A DNA stretch of 64,000 bases from Isochrysis galbana (lineage: Eukaryota; Haptophyta; Isochrysidales; Isochrysidaceae): positions 2,896,984 to 2,960,983 of the forward strand of contig CM030941.1 in assembly GCA_018136815.1 (NCBI GenBank), written 5' to 3'. The position numbers were made by a program, and so were the translations under genes. Below are positions 20,081 to 31,840 of the stretch, in pieces. The notes beneath the pieces are model-generated. The model saw nothing but the letters and a program-made list of their open reading frames with translations, was not told the DNA's origin and searched no databases. Each line of letters begins with the position of its first letter. Position 1 is the first letter of the stretch.

Positions 20081-23000
20081 ATGGCTCCCAAGCGTGCGAG
20101 GGGCAGGGGCCGTGGGCGTGGCGCCTGGGCGGCGCGTAAGCGCGCGAATACGGGGGACGAAAACTCCAAGCCTACGCTCCTCGAGAGCCAGCGGCCAGCC
20201 GCGCCCGAGTGGGTAGTGGGCCGGCCTTGCCGACTACGGCTCAACGGCTCTTGCGAGTGGACGAGCGGCATCGTAAAGCAGATCCGAGGGATCGACAAGC
20301 GCGTGCTTCAGATCCAGCTGGACGGCGAGACACCTAGTCAAAAGGGAAGCTCCTGCCGCGTCTCGCTCAATACGCAGCCGGTACACGTCGCAGAGGACTT
20401 TGTGTGGGCGGTCGAGCCGGCCGACACGAGTGGAAGCGCGGCAGCCAACCTGGGCGAGAGAACGCCCGCGCTCCTCTTCTGTCCGCTTGGCCCGCCTGAG
20501 GCCGAGTCGTGCGGCCCAAAGGGGGCATCTAGTGTCAAGGAGGATGGCGATTCAGACCCGGCCTTCTCCGGCCGCGTGCGCGAGGGCGAGTTCCTTGAGG
20601 TCGAGGTGGCCGAGCCAAGTGATCCCTCTTTGGTCTCTTGGAAGCCGGCAGAGGTTCGCAAGGTTCTGAGCGGTGGGCGCTTCACGTGCTGCGTCAACGG
20701 TGACGAGGAGTTTGTCGAAGAATATTGCCACGAGGACGAGGGCACAGAGTGGCGGAAGGTCGACGACCAGGCAAAGGGCCGCGAAGCCTTTGAGGCGGCG
20801 ACGCGCGCCTCCATCGCACTCGGTGTGCAGCTTGTGCTCATCGAATTCCAGCGGAGCAAGCGCCGTGTCTTTGTCTCACGCATGGACTGCTTCCTATTTG
20901 TCCGTCATATGTGGAAGAGGCGGACGCCGCCTGCCCAGCTTTCAGTGACGCAGGAGGCGCTGAATATACGCAAGGAGCTGTTCGCTCCAACCATCTCTAC
21001 CATGGGACATGTGCTTGTCGGTAAGCGACTCGGGGTGTACTGGCCTGATGATGATGAGTGGTACTGTGGCCAGGTGGTCGACTACGATCCCAAGGTTGGC
21101 ACCCACGACGTCCTTTATGATGATGAGGCCAGAGAGTCTCTCGACCTGGCGAAAGAAATTGCACATCTCTTTTTGGATCCGGCTGACGAGGCCGACTTCG
21201 AGGACTACGCCAGGATGGGTGCCTGTAGGCTTTGTGGCCTCTCCAGTCAGCTCGCTCGGGTGCTATCCCCGGAGGAGGCTGCAAAGGCCAAGGCTCAGGC
21301 CGAAGCTGCGGCTGCCGAGGCCAACGCCAAGGAGCGTGATGCGCAGCTCGAGGCAAGAAGGGCGACGGAGCTGGCAGCGGAGGCGGACAACGTGGATTCC
21401 GGTTTGCGTGCTGAGGAGATGGAGGTGGATGGGGCAACTCCGTCTCAAGCTCCCTCAGTTGCGCGAGCGCCGTCGGCACAATCCGACAAGGATGCTCGCG
21501 ATCTCGCTATCTCTGGCGACTCGCTCAAGTGCCGAGGCTGCCGCGAGCGTTTTCACTTCGGCTGCCTCGACACGAACTTGGAGGCGAAGCCTGAGCTTTG
21601 GGATTCGTGGCGCTGCTTGGATTGTAAGACATGCGAGGTCTGTAGGGAGGACGGGACCAAGATGCGCCTAGCAGTGTGTGAAGATTGCGGGGAGGGTTAC
21701 CACATCGGCTGTCTCGATCCGCCGCTCAAAAGCTTCCCTTTCCGCAGCTTCAAGTGCCCCAAATGCGTGGTGTGCTCATCGTGCGGGACGCGCGAGGCAA
21801 AGAAGTGGCGCTCAGACTACACGATGTGCGAACCGTGCGGCAGGCTATTCAAGGAACGCAAATATTGCCCCATCTGTCTCGTCGTATACAAGAATAGCGA
21901 AGTCAACATGGTCCAATGCGATCGCTGCCGCTTCTGGCTGCACGGTGTCTGCGACGGGCTAGATGAGGTAGACCTCCTTAAGCTGCAGGATGCCGAGGAA
22001 CCGTACTCGTGCCCCAACTGCCGCGGCGAGCGCACGTATACCTTGATGCTGCAGGTACTCGACGCCTTGCAAAAGGAAGATCGGCAAAAGTTCTTTGCCG
22101 AGCCTGTCTCGGTCGAATATGCCCTCGCGATGAACTACCACACCGTAGTCGACCAGCCGATGGACTTCAAGACCATGCGCACGAAGATCAACACGAGGGC
22201 CTACGGGGATTTGCAACTTGAGGCCATCACGGCCTTCCAAAACGATTTCAGGCTCATGTGCACCAACGCGCAGGCCTTCCATCGCCCAAACGAACGCGTG
22301 CACATCGTGGCGAAACGGCTGCTCAATTTAGGTAGCAAGCGCATCGAGACGACGTTCCCGTGGCTCCGGGCGGAGATGTCGGGGAGCGAGGGCGCCCAAG
22401 GCACGGGTGACGAGAAGACACAACAAGAGCACGACGATGTACTTTGGGAAACGGAGGAGGCGCGTCCCCTCGAGCTCAGCCCTTGGCACCATTCTGCCTG
22501 CGTGACGTTTAGCGACGAGGGCGGTGGTGCTCTTCGGATGGATTCGTGCCTCGTGTGTGGAGGGCTTGCAAACAAGAGCTCCCCTTGGTCGAGTGACCGC
22601 GAGCTCCTGCGATGCATATACTGCGCCGAGTCATATCACTCGTACTGTACGCCCGCGCCGTGCCCGGAGCCTACCGCAGAGACTCATTGCAGCTGGAGCT
22701 GCCCGCGTTGCCGCCTCTTGAAGCTCCCGTCGACCACGGGGGTGGCTGAGGTGCCTGTGAACCTACCGGTAGGGACGTCTCGGTGCGCTCGATGTGATAA
22801 GGCTATGCAGCGCAAGTCGCCTCCGGCAGGGGAGAGTTCGGGGTGCGGCGTCGTTATTTGCCCCGACTGCCGGTGTTGCGAGGGATGTGGGAAGACGACT
22901 GGAAGCAAGGGGTGGAGCGAAGACGGGGTGTGGTGCCCTGCGTGCGCTCCGGCGGGCTTAGAAGAGCGAGTTTGTGGCATCTGCTCTCGAGTATACGACA

Positions 23001-26000
23001 ATGATTCGGACGAGGCCTCGATGATGATAAGCTGCGACTCTTGCCATTCTTGGGTGCACCACTTGTGCGACGGGCTCAGTGAGGACATCTACTACAAGTA
23101 CTCCGCCGGTTTCCCTGGCTTCGAAAGATATGAGTGCCCCGACTGTCGCAGTGACCCACCGGTATCCACTGTGGTCCTCTGGCGGCAGCTTGAGCGTCTC
23201 GTCGGCCGCATCCAGCAGAAGCGTCTCGCGAACTCAGCTGAACTCCTTCCTAACAACAGTCGTGAGCGGTCCGCTTTGAATGATCCTCGTCGGCGCACAT
23301 CACTGCAGCGGTGGGTAAACGAACGCGCGGCACTCGGCGTTCCGTGGGCAGTGGAGGCGCTGCGGACCGCGGACAACCTTTTGTTGCAACCGCTGCCACA
23401 ACCCAAGCCTAGTGGAGCTCGTACACCCGGAATAAATAAGGATGGCTACGTCGTTACCGGCACACCTGCGGACGATTGTGGGCAGTGTGCCTACTGTAAA
23501 GACAAGCCGAAGTTCGGTGGACCAAACATTACTAGAAAACCCTGCCTTGTCAGACGGAGGCACGTCTGGGGAGCGGTCGAGGCGCCGGCGGGCGATGGGC
23601 CACGAGAGATTCCTGAGTTAGCTCGTGGCTCGATGGAGATTGACCTTGCTGCGATAGAGGTAAAGCAGCCGTTCAACAATGCGGCTGCGAAAGCTTCTTT
23701 AGTGTTTGCAAAGGACGATGCTCTCGATGTGTCTTCTGATGGTCAAGCGGGGTCAGAGAAGATCTCTACGCCATTATCAGAAGGCCACAATGATAGCTAT
23801 GGTAGTGCCTCTGCTTTAATTGCCACCTGCCTGGACGGCGAAATATCGAGCTTGCCTACTGCCGGTGACTCGTCACTCATCGCTTCCACTTCAGAGGTGC
23901 ATGTGTATGAGAGCGACCACTCCTTTGTCGATTACTCATCAGATGAGGAAAATGGCCACGTGGGCAATACAGATGGTGCGCCGTCGGCCATTGAGACGGT
24001 CTCGCTGTCAAGCGACCAACTACCTTGCAGTTTACCAAGCACAACTGAACTTGCATTTTCACTGGACGGCGCCGCATCGGGCGTGTCGGCTACTCGCAGC
24101 CCCACCACTGCCCCGCCGCCCACGGCCTCTGCACCCACTATGGCATCCATCGGGGCGGAGCCAGCCTCGGCATCCGCGACACCGGCCGCGGCTGCGGCTG
24201 CGATTACCATCAAGGCAGCAGTTGAAGACATACAATCTGCCTCCTCGTGCATGGATCGGTCGCTGCAAGCCGCCAGCCCAGAGGCAGGTTCGGAAGAAAG
24301 TTCAGTAGGGACGCAAGTAAGCCTGCTCGTGCCAGTGATGGAGCCAACACTCAAGGTAGAGCCCACTTCAACATGTGCTGAAATCGCACCAGTGCCCACG
24401 GTGGCTTTCTCGATTCCCAGTGTCTCACTCAACAACGGAGCTCAACCAATTGATGGTGAGGACATGCGCGGACGCAGCGCACATGATGTCGGACTGGTGA
24501 GCGCTTCAAGAGAAGCCACCGCGGATGCCCTGGATGGCCGATTCCGCACAGCGAGGCCTCCAGACCTGCCAAAAGTTGCTTGCGGCACGTCAGTCTCACT
24601 TGGAGAGGCCTCGTCAGCTGCTGGTGCTGAGGCAGATGTCTCCATGCAAGTGAAAGCCGATGCGATGGCTTTAGAGATCCCACGCGCCGCCGAAAGCACA
24701 CAACCGCCCGTTGCACAGAGGGGCGCCGCAGCTTCCCCTGTCGATGCACCTGACGTTGCATTCACTCCCGAGGTCGCCCCCAGCTCTGCTTCTCTAGTGC
24801 CTGTAGCGCCCCCGCAAAGTCCATCCGGCCCAACCTCTCGCTCCGCTGAAGAGGCCAAGGCACACACATCCGCCCTCGCCGTCACCTCTGATAGAGATGG
24901 CGCAGTCACCACGCCTGATGGAGCAGAAGCAGTGTTAATCGATCCCGTGTGCGTTCTGTGTGCCCGCTTGCCCAATGCACTGTGCGGTCGTCTCCTCCCG
25001 GTTGGCCAAAGCGTCTGGGTGCATGTCAACTGCGCCATTTGGAGCTCGGAGGTTTTCGAGAAAGAGCCCGGTGTGCTTTCCAACCTTATGACGTCCCTTC
25101 GTCGGGCCGCCAAGAAGGAGTGCGCCAGTTGCAAGCTTCCGGGCGCGTCCGTTGGATGCTTCAATAAGCGCTGCAATAACGCCTACCACTTTTTGTGCGC
25201 ACGAGATGTTGGGTGCTCGTACGTGCCGAACGACGGCAGGTCAACTTGGTGTCCGCTCCACACACCCGTCAAAGCTGTCTGCCCTCTCCCTAGCCGCCAA
25301 TGCCGCTCCATCGTCGTGCACCGGGCGCTGAGGATGAACAAAGCGGGAGAGAATGATGTGCAACTGGCAGCGGCCGCCGCGACGAATGGGCGTGTGTACT
25401 TACGTGTGGGAGGACTACGCATTCTCTCACTTGGACGTCCCCAGCCTGCGCGCCCGCAATTCTACGAACGGCATCAGCTATTCCCACTAGGCTACACGAG
25501 CAAGCGCGTGTTCTACGACTTTTTGCGCCCTCTACCTGCCACCTGCGAGTACACGTGCAAAATACGCGAGCACGCCGGCTTGCCCTCATTTATTATCGCG
25601 CATCCCACCGAAACAACATTCACTATCCGCAGTGCCTCTCTCACCGGCGCGTGGCAAATGCTCCTCAAGCCCCTCAACCGTCGCTTTCGCAGTCTCGGCA
25701 TCCCACCTCTGGAGCTCACCCCTAACCAGGCAAGGCTCGAAGCCGCCCTCTTTTTCGGACTTGCTGTGCCAGCCGTCGCTCAACTGGTGGAGCAGCTCCC
25801 CGGGTCAAAGGCGTGCGAGGGCTTCCAGCCACGTTATTCGCGACCGGAGGCGCTGCAGAAGGTCCCACCCCTACCAAAATCGATCAATGGATGCGCTCGC
25901 GCAGACCCCTACGTCAAGCGCACCTCCGCCTACAAGGCTCTCCACACCGTCTACCTGCGCCCTTTCATCAATCGGGGCGCGCTCCCTCCCAAGCACTTGC

Positions 26001-26775
26001 GCCACGTGCCGGAGGCTGTAGGCGGAGCCGACGGGGAGGAAATCATGGGCGTCGCTTTGCGCCGACGAGAGGGTGAGACAAAGTCGGCCGGGCAGCTTTC
26101 GGCAGCCACCTCGTTGAGTGCTCTTCAAAAGCTTTTGTATAACGTCAAAGTCGGCCGCTCGCCAATTCACAATTGGGGTCTGTTCACGACGTGTGGGATC
26201 CCGAAGGACGCCATGGTCGTCGAGTACAAGGGCGAGTCGATGCGAAATGTCTTAGCTGACTTAAAAGAGAAAAAATATGGCGAGGGTGCGCTAAAGGGCC
26301 AAGGTGAGTACCGCACCGCAGTGCGCTTATGGTCCATGTCATGGTCCGGCGGTATTGGCGCCCCGTTGGCATGCTGCGCTATAACCGCTACACTGGCACC
26401 TCGCGGTGCACCTCCTCCTTGCTGGCCGCAGCGCTCAGACACGAGTACTCCGCACCGTCGGGTCACCCCTGCTCGCTTTCAGGTGGCGATTGCTATATGT
26501 TCCGTCTTGACGAGAACACAGTCCTTGACGCGACCGTCAAAGGGAACGTTGCGCGTTTCATGAATCACTGCTGCCACCCGAATTGCTATTCGAAGGTGAT
26601 TGAGGTCGAGGACGATCGTGGTCCAATCCCCATCAAGGGGAAGCATATCGTCATCTTTGCGCAAAGGGATCTCGCCCCTGGAGAGGAGATCATGTACGAC
26701 TACAAATTTGGCGTCGAAAAAGAGAAGATCGTCTGTCATTGCGGGCACCCAAAATGCTTGGGCGTAATGAATTGA
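20081..26775 (+). CDS. MLL/trithorax-type (KMT2) histone H3K4 methyltransferase, 2171 aa
   Basis: Exons 20081-26303 and 26483-26775, with a 179-bp intron (caag|gtgagt ... tttcag|gt) inside the SET domain. Domain order: Tudor-like segments (about 45-105, and 310-350 with VYWPDDDEWYCGQV and YDDEA); a PHD cluster (480-648); a bromodomain (653-756, with YHTVVDQPMDFKTM); more PHD fingers (820-883 and 903-1023); a CXXC half-finger (CGQCAYCKDKPKFGG, ~1130); 450 residues of Ser/Ala/Pro-rich linker; an extended PHD (1622-1730); FYRN (~1753-1840); FYRC (~1843-1917); SET (2021-2157); post-SET (CHCGHPKC). SET catalytic motifs are present: GLF, EYKGE, NVARFMNHCCHPNC (usual HSC reads HCC) and the MYDY tyrosine. 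This is the MLL/Trithorax order and implies H3K4 methylation in a COMPASS-like nuclear complex. Only the second CGxCxxC cluster of the CXXC domain is seen. A gene of 6.5 kb with one intron is unusual. Confidence 0.93.
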
Positions 26776-27879
26776 CCGATGAACCCAACATGGGGAGCAG
26801 CGAGCCACTGTGCCCGCTATTTTTTTCCGGGCCGTTACGCTAGTTGCTAGTTCGCTAGTTCTCCTACGCTTTCCGCTGCCATGCAATCTGCAAGCCGGCG
26901 GCATGTAGTCATGCATTGGAGCTATGAAGAGCGCGAAGATGGAGGTGGGTAGAAGATATGCTGCATGCGCTCGCAGAGGAAGTCTTCTACTTCACATAAT
27001 CCAACTGTAGTTTATACTAGTAGTACTAGTAATACTTAAGTCGAATGCGATGGAGCACGGGCGCCGACGCGCCGCTCTCCTCTCCTAGCCTGGCCCGCCG
27101 AGGGCGGCTGTCTGGCCTACCTGAGCAGACGCTCATGAGGCAGCCGCATTCACACCTAGCACCTAGAGGCCGAGGGCGGTAAGCGCGATACGTACGCGAT
27201 ACCAAGATGAGGTGAGAAGCGTTCGTTTGTCATTATGGTAGCGGCGGCGATGGGAGCGGTGCGAACGGGGAGAGAGTGGGAAGGCGTGGAGGACACGCCT
27301 CCGCTACCATGTGACCATGTGGTGGGCTGAGTGGAGCTGTGGAGCTGTGGCTGTGGTGCGGCTGGGTGTGAGTGGCAGATGGCAGATGGGATGTAGCATG
27401 ATATGTATGACTCATCCGGAGCATGGATGGGGGGCGAGCGCGCCGAGGGATCGAGGGAGCATGCGGGGACGAGGCCGATGACACTGGCGCACACTCAGCC
27501 ATCACGGAGCAATGCAGCACGGGGACGGAGACGAGGAGCAGACAAGAGTGGCACAGAGGGCGCTCGGCGCTCGGGCGACGGCTTAGAGCGTATACGGGAC
27601 ACCGAGAGAAAACGTCACGCGGGAGGGGGGGGGGGGGGGGGGGGGACGCGCGGGAAAGAAATAGACGGAAAGGGGGCCGGAAACTCAAGGAATAAGCGCT
27701 CGGGGGAAAGATGGGAAGGGAGAAGGGGGAGAGGGCTTCCGTGGGGGGGACCGGGGAGGGGAGAGGAGAGGGGAGACGGACCGATTGGGACGGTGCAAAG
27801 AGCCGAAGGGAATCGGGGCGCGGCGACGGAGAGGGAGTCGCGCGGAAAAACCTAACGGGGAGCATACGAGACGGAAGTG
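26776..27879. other. intergenic, purine-rich, with a G21 homopolymer
   Basis: 27625-27645 is a run of 21 G. 27650-27840 is strongly purine-rich (gggag, gaggggaga). Overlapping ORFs here are low complexity. No gene is supported. Length of the G run is likely to vary between reads. Confidence 0.55.
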
Positions 27880-29412
27880 TAGAAGGCCCCCGGGACCAAT
27901 ACAATTGGCAATTGGAAGCCATAGCCGAACTTAATCGTAAAGTAGTCGACAAAAGACGCACGTACGCACCGGCCCCGTCCCTGGCGGAAAAGGCCATAAG
28001 GGCTGAAGAGCTAGTTACAAAACAATTTTTAAAAGATTCATGCCGAGACACGCAAACGGCGATATCCCGGCGATGTTTGCCGGAGTCGAGTGGGCCGGAT
28101 CCAAACTAATACACGCCAACGCTAATTATATTGACCTTCTCAAAAAACAAGCGAGGTCCCCGCCCCCGGCTCCGGAGGAGCATGAGCTAACTCCCCAAGA
28201 AGATCCAGACGCGCACGACATAGGAGACATTCTAGTTGACAAGGAACATCGTTACTATATGCGCCGAAATGGCGACTATCACGTAGTCCAGCTTAACGTT
28301 ATGGGAGAGCCCCATATCCATGAGAGGGCCAACCCGCAGCCAACACCGGACGACTTATACACTCCGCTGAAATGGGGACGAGCATACGACGGCCCGGCCG
28401 AGATGGCGTACCCGATTCCACAGCAAGAATACGCATGCAAAGACGCGCATAAATCCCTGGAGGATGTTAATGTCAAGGCGCTGACTAAAGCATTTCTTGC
28501 AATGAAGAAAACAAAGAAGCAAAAATCCACATTGAGGTGGGAAAAACGATTGCCGGACCTCTCCGGGAAATGGAAACAAGTATCTCAGCATCTCAGCTAT
28601 ACAAATACAACTTTTTAACGCCAAGAGACTCATATATGCACTTCAAACACGTCCTGCATAGGAGAATAGCTACGGCGAACCGGGTCGCCGACGATCCGAC
28701 GTGCCGCTTTTGCGGCATAGCCCCCGAGAGCTCTACTCACATAGCCGCGTGCATCGCGACGGAGCCCATTTTCGAATTCATAGAAGGACTTCTGGGGATG
28801 AATCTAAGGCCGGGCTCTGAGTTAGCCCAGCGTCTCTTTTGCTACCAGGTAGACAGACCGCATCCCTCCTCAGAGTACTTAGGTATCCTAGCGTGGAGAT
28901 ACATCCTCACGGACTTTTACAACATTCAATATGGCAACGCGGACGGTAGGTCCGCCAGAACTATCTTAAGAGCGATCCTTACGAGATACCACTTCTTAGT
29001 AACGGCGAAGGTCGGGTTCTTTCAGAGGTTAAAAAAACAACGCGAGAACATGGGGCTACACGCCCCGAGTAACAAACATGTTCGGAAAATGATAAGCCCT
29101 CTATACACTATAGACAAGGATTTCAACCTAGAAGCATCAGAAGACCTCTTGCAGGCGGCGAGGGGCCTGGATATACGGAACATCTCCTAGGGAAGCCAGA
29201 TCTCTAAATAGGAATCACATCGGAACAAATCAAGATCTCACGTTATACAAATGAGAAGAATCCGAATCGAAACTAGACCAAGAGACGAGCCACAGTCTCC
29301 CACCCCCTTCTCTCCAACTCCCGGCCGAAGCAGCGTGCGCGGCCTCCCTGGAACCAGCGTTCTCCGCTAAAGAGGGAACTGGGGAAGGTTTTTAAGAAGA
29401 TTTTTTTTGTAT
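27880..29412 (+). mobile_element. LINE (non-LTR retrotransposon) copy 1, 5'-truncated, frameshifted
   Basis: Homologous to the C-terminal third of the LINE at 57091-59631. Reading frames 28040-28618 and 28537-29190 together cover the region after the reverse transcriptase, but they overlap in different frames, so an indel near 28590 (a duplicated atctcag) breaks the protein. The zinc-binding tail CRFCGIAPESSTHIAAC (zf-RVT type) is intact. The 5' limit is uncertain. 27880-28050 reads as a LINE-like linker not present in copy 2. The 3' end, tttttaagaagatttttttt at 29393-29412, is the same as in copy 2, and no poly(A) follows. The gap to the next gene (29413-29763) shows nothing else. Confidence 0.85.
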
Positions 29413-29763
29413 GCCACGACACTTGATCACTCTTTGCTTTCCACTTAAAATCCCACACTAGCACCCTCAACATCCACCTTGGGGTGCCTAATGGCCACCC
29501 AGCGCACCGCCTTCACCGTTTCTTCACCTGCACCTGCATGCAGCTGCACTGCAGCTTCACCCATAAATTCCCAGCACATTCCCAGTTGCAAAATTTTCTT
29601 ATTTGTGGCTCCCTTTGCGACGAGAACGTTGGGCAAACCTCCCGCGAAGGGGCGCACACCACAGCCCAGATGTGTTGTAGTTTCATGCACAGCGCCACAC
29701 TCTGGCCCACTGCAGTCTAGATTGAGAGGCGCTCATATCGCCTTAAACACAGGTAATCACCAC

Positions 29764-30525
29764 CTAGGGGAGGGGGCCCCAATTGGCACTTTCCGCCCGG
29801 TCTCCGTCTTGCTGCGTGGGAGCCAAGGGCGCCTCAGAGTGACTCTCCTCGCCGATGTCAGCTTCCGACATGCTTGGAACAAGGCTCGTTGCGAGCTCGT
29901 GATTATGTCTCAGCAAACTGCCTAGCATCTGAGCGGCCCCTGTATCCGATGCTAGTGCCTCGTCAACTTTGGCCAAGTCACCCTCAATCCTCTGCAGCAT
30001 GGCATCTGCATCGGCATGCGCGAGCTCGAGCACTTCCTCTGCGGGTGCGTCGGCAAGTCTGGCCGCATGCGCAGCGACGGCTGCTGCCTGCCCGCCCAAG
30101 ACCGCGCGGAGCTGGGCAATCTGGCTGCGGATCCCGTGCTCCATCTCTCCGCTCTCCTCCTCCAGCGCCTCAGCCATCGCCTCCAGCTGTTTGATCAGCC
30201 CGTCCGCCCCAGATGAGGCGCCAAGACCACCGAGCAGCCCGGCCGAGAGCACCGATAGCTCGTCCCCTCCCTGTGCACCCGCATCGCGCTCCGCCAGCGC
30301 AGATGGCGGCGAGCGAGTGAGGCCCGAAGGAGGAGGGCTCTGCAGCGGAGAGAGCAGCGCGTCGCAGTCGTCTTCGTAGACGACGGGCACGCGTCCGGCG
30401 GCCTCGTCATCCGGTTCTATCTCGCCATCAAACTCCTCCCCCTCCGCCAGGCCACCCTCACCCACGCGCACCACGCCCATTGCCCGCTCGAGCTCCGCCA
30501 ACTGCTCATCCATCGACGGCGCCAT
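29764..30525 (-). CDS. uncharacterised acidic coiled-coil protein, 253 aa
   Basis: Single exon. ATG 30525 is the first Met that begins ordinary coding composition; the frame upstream is open but becomes Pro/Arg-rich and low complexity. The N-terminal ~115 residues are acidic and Pro/Ser-rich (EGEEFDGEIEPDDEA). Residues ~120-215 form Ala/Leu/Glu helices with heptad spacing (LIKQLEAMAEALEEES, IAQLRAVLGGQAAAVAAH, MLQRIEGDLAKVDEALA), most likely a coiled coil. No signal peptide or membrane helix. I recognise no family. It has no GA/CT leader, unlike most genes here. Confidence 0.55.
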   Translation of the reverse strand: MAPSMDEQLAELERAMGVVRVGEGGLAEGEEFDGEIEPDDEAAGRVPVVYEDDCDALLSPLQSPPPSGLTRSPPSALAERDAGAQGGDELSVLSAGLLGGLGASSGADGLIKQLEAMAEALEEESGEMEHGIRSQIAQLRAVLGGQAAAVAAHAARLADAPAEEVLELAHADADAMLQRIEGDLAKVDEALASDTGAAQMLGSLLRHNHELATSLVPSMSEADIGEESHSEAPLAPTQQDGDRAESANWGPLP

Positions 30526-31840
30526 CGTGAGGCGCCGCGTGCTGACGACGCTACGCGGTACGACCACACTATCAGAATTATCTAAATTAATGATATATAA
30601 GTCCGTGACATAAATAGTACTACCTCCGTTCCAAAACTGATTTTTTTCAGTTTTCTTTTCACAGCTCCCCAAAACTTGAAATAAATAAACCGCAACTTCA
30701 ATGGGGGGGTTGCCGGTACATGCTGGCTTAATGGGGTGAGGGGGGGGGGGGGGGGCAGCACTCGAAACACTATTGAAATGGGCAGTTTTTGAATGTGCAA
30801 TGTGGACTGGGAGTGAAAATCGGCTGACGCGAACGATTGGCGCGAAAGCTCTTGGCCCGTGGCACTCGCGGCCGCATGGCGCGGCTGAAGGTGGTGGAGC
30901 CGCCGCAGCGCGGCGCTCGTACTGGGGGCGATGTCGCATCCGCGATCGACCTTTTTGTTTTAGGAGTTGTTTGCGTTTCTATTTCTATGTTCCCTCCTTG
31001 CATGCTAGCCACTAGTCACCGTCGCAGGGTCCTACATTCGTCCATTCGCCCTTGTTGCCCTCGCCTCCTTTGTCGCCTCCCTTGTCGCCTGCTTGCTCCT
31101 CACCTTGCTGACCTCCTTGCGTGCTCCTCGCGTTTTTAGGCTAAGTCGCGCGTTCAGGTATCGCTGTCGCATTCGCGAATCGACACTCGTAGGCTTCGCT
31201 CTTCTCTTCGTCGTTCGGCATTTATCGTTATAATTCTCTCTATCTCGTTCTCGGTCAAAAGCTTCGCTTGGATGCATGGGATCGTGGGTTGTGGAGCGCC
31301 CTCTCTCTTTTTCTCGAAAGAGAAGGGAAGTTTCCCCACCTTTCTTCCTCCCAGGCGCCTCGCAAATAGGTTTAATTTGCTATCTCCCCTGCGTTTCTTT
31401 ATCTGCTTCTAGGGGCAATCAGGTTTAATTTGCGATCTCTTCGTACCTCCCCCTTAAGCATATCGCACTTCTCTCGTCTTATTCGGTAAGTCTCTTGGGA
31501 TCCTGCGTAGCAAGATTGCCCCTCGATTCCGTTATGGTGCGATTCCCGTTCCAGACAAGATCGTCGACAGATCGCCCTTTGATCGTCGTCCGTCGTTGTC
31601 TGATCGGAGTGTTTGGGTTTGATTTTAGTCGAATTATGTGAGAAAGTCGTGGGGCGAGAGTCGGGGTGTTTTCCTGGGTGTCTCTGTCCGTCGTCCTGTC
31701 GCCAGTCGTCATCCGTCGTCGCTCTCGCTCTCGTCGCTCTCGCTCTCGTAACACTCAGACCCTACAGCCTCGCCTCTCCTCGCCAGCCCCTGCCATCACA
31801 GCCCTCCTCACACTCGCCCTCGCCTCTCGCCGCTCGCTCG
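30526..31840. other. intergenic, with a G homopolymer and possible retroelement leader
   Basis: 30740-30757 is a G run. From about 31000 the strand is pyrimidine-rich. A short duplication of ggtttaatttgc(t/g)atctc occurs at 31370 and 31421. The stretch just before 31841 is (ctctcg)n-like and may be the untranslated leader of the retroelement ORF. No LTR pair was found by eye. Confidence 0.45.

Noticed and set aside
27233-28051. 272-residue minus-strand ORF opposite LINE copy 1
   Set aside because: Antisense of a purine-rich stretch and LINE coding sequence, with no family features.
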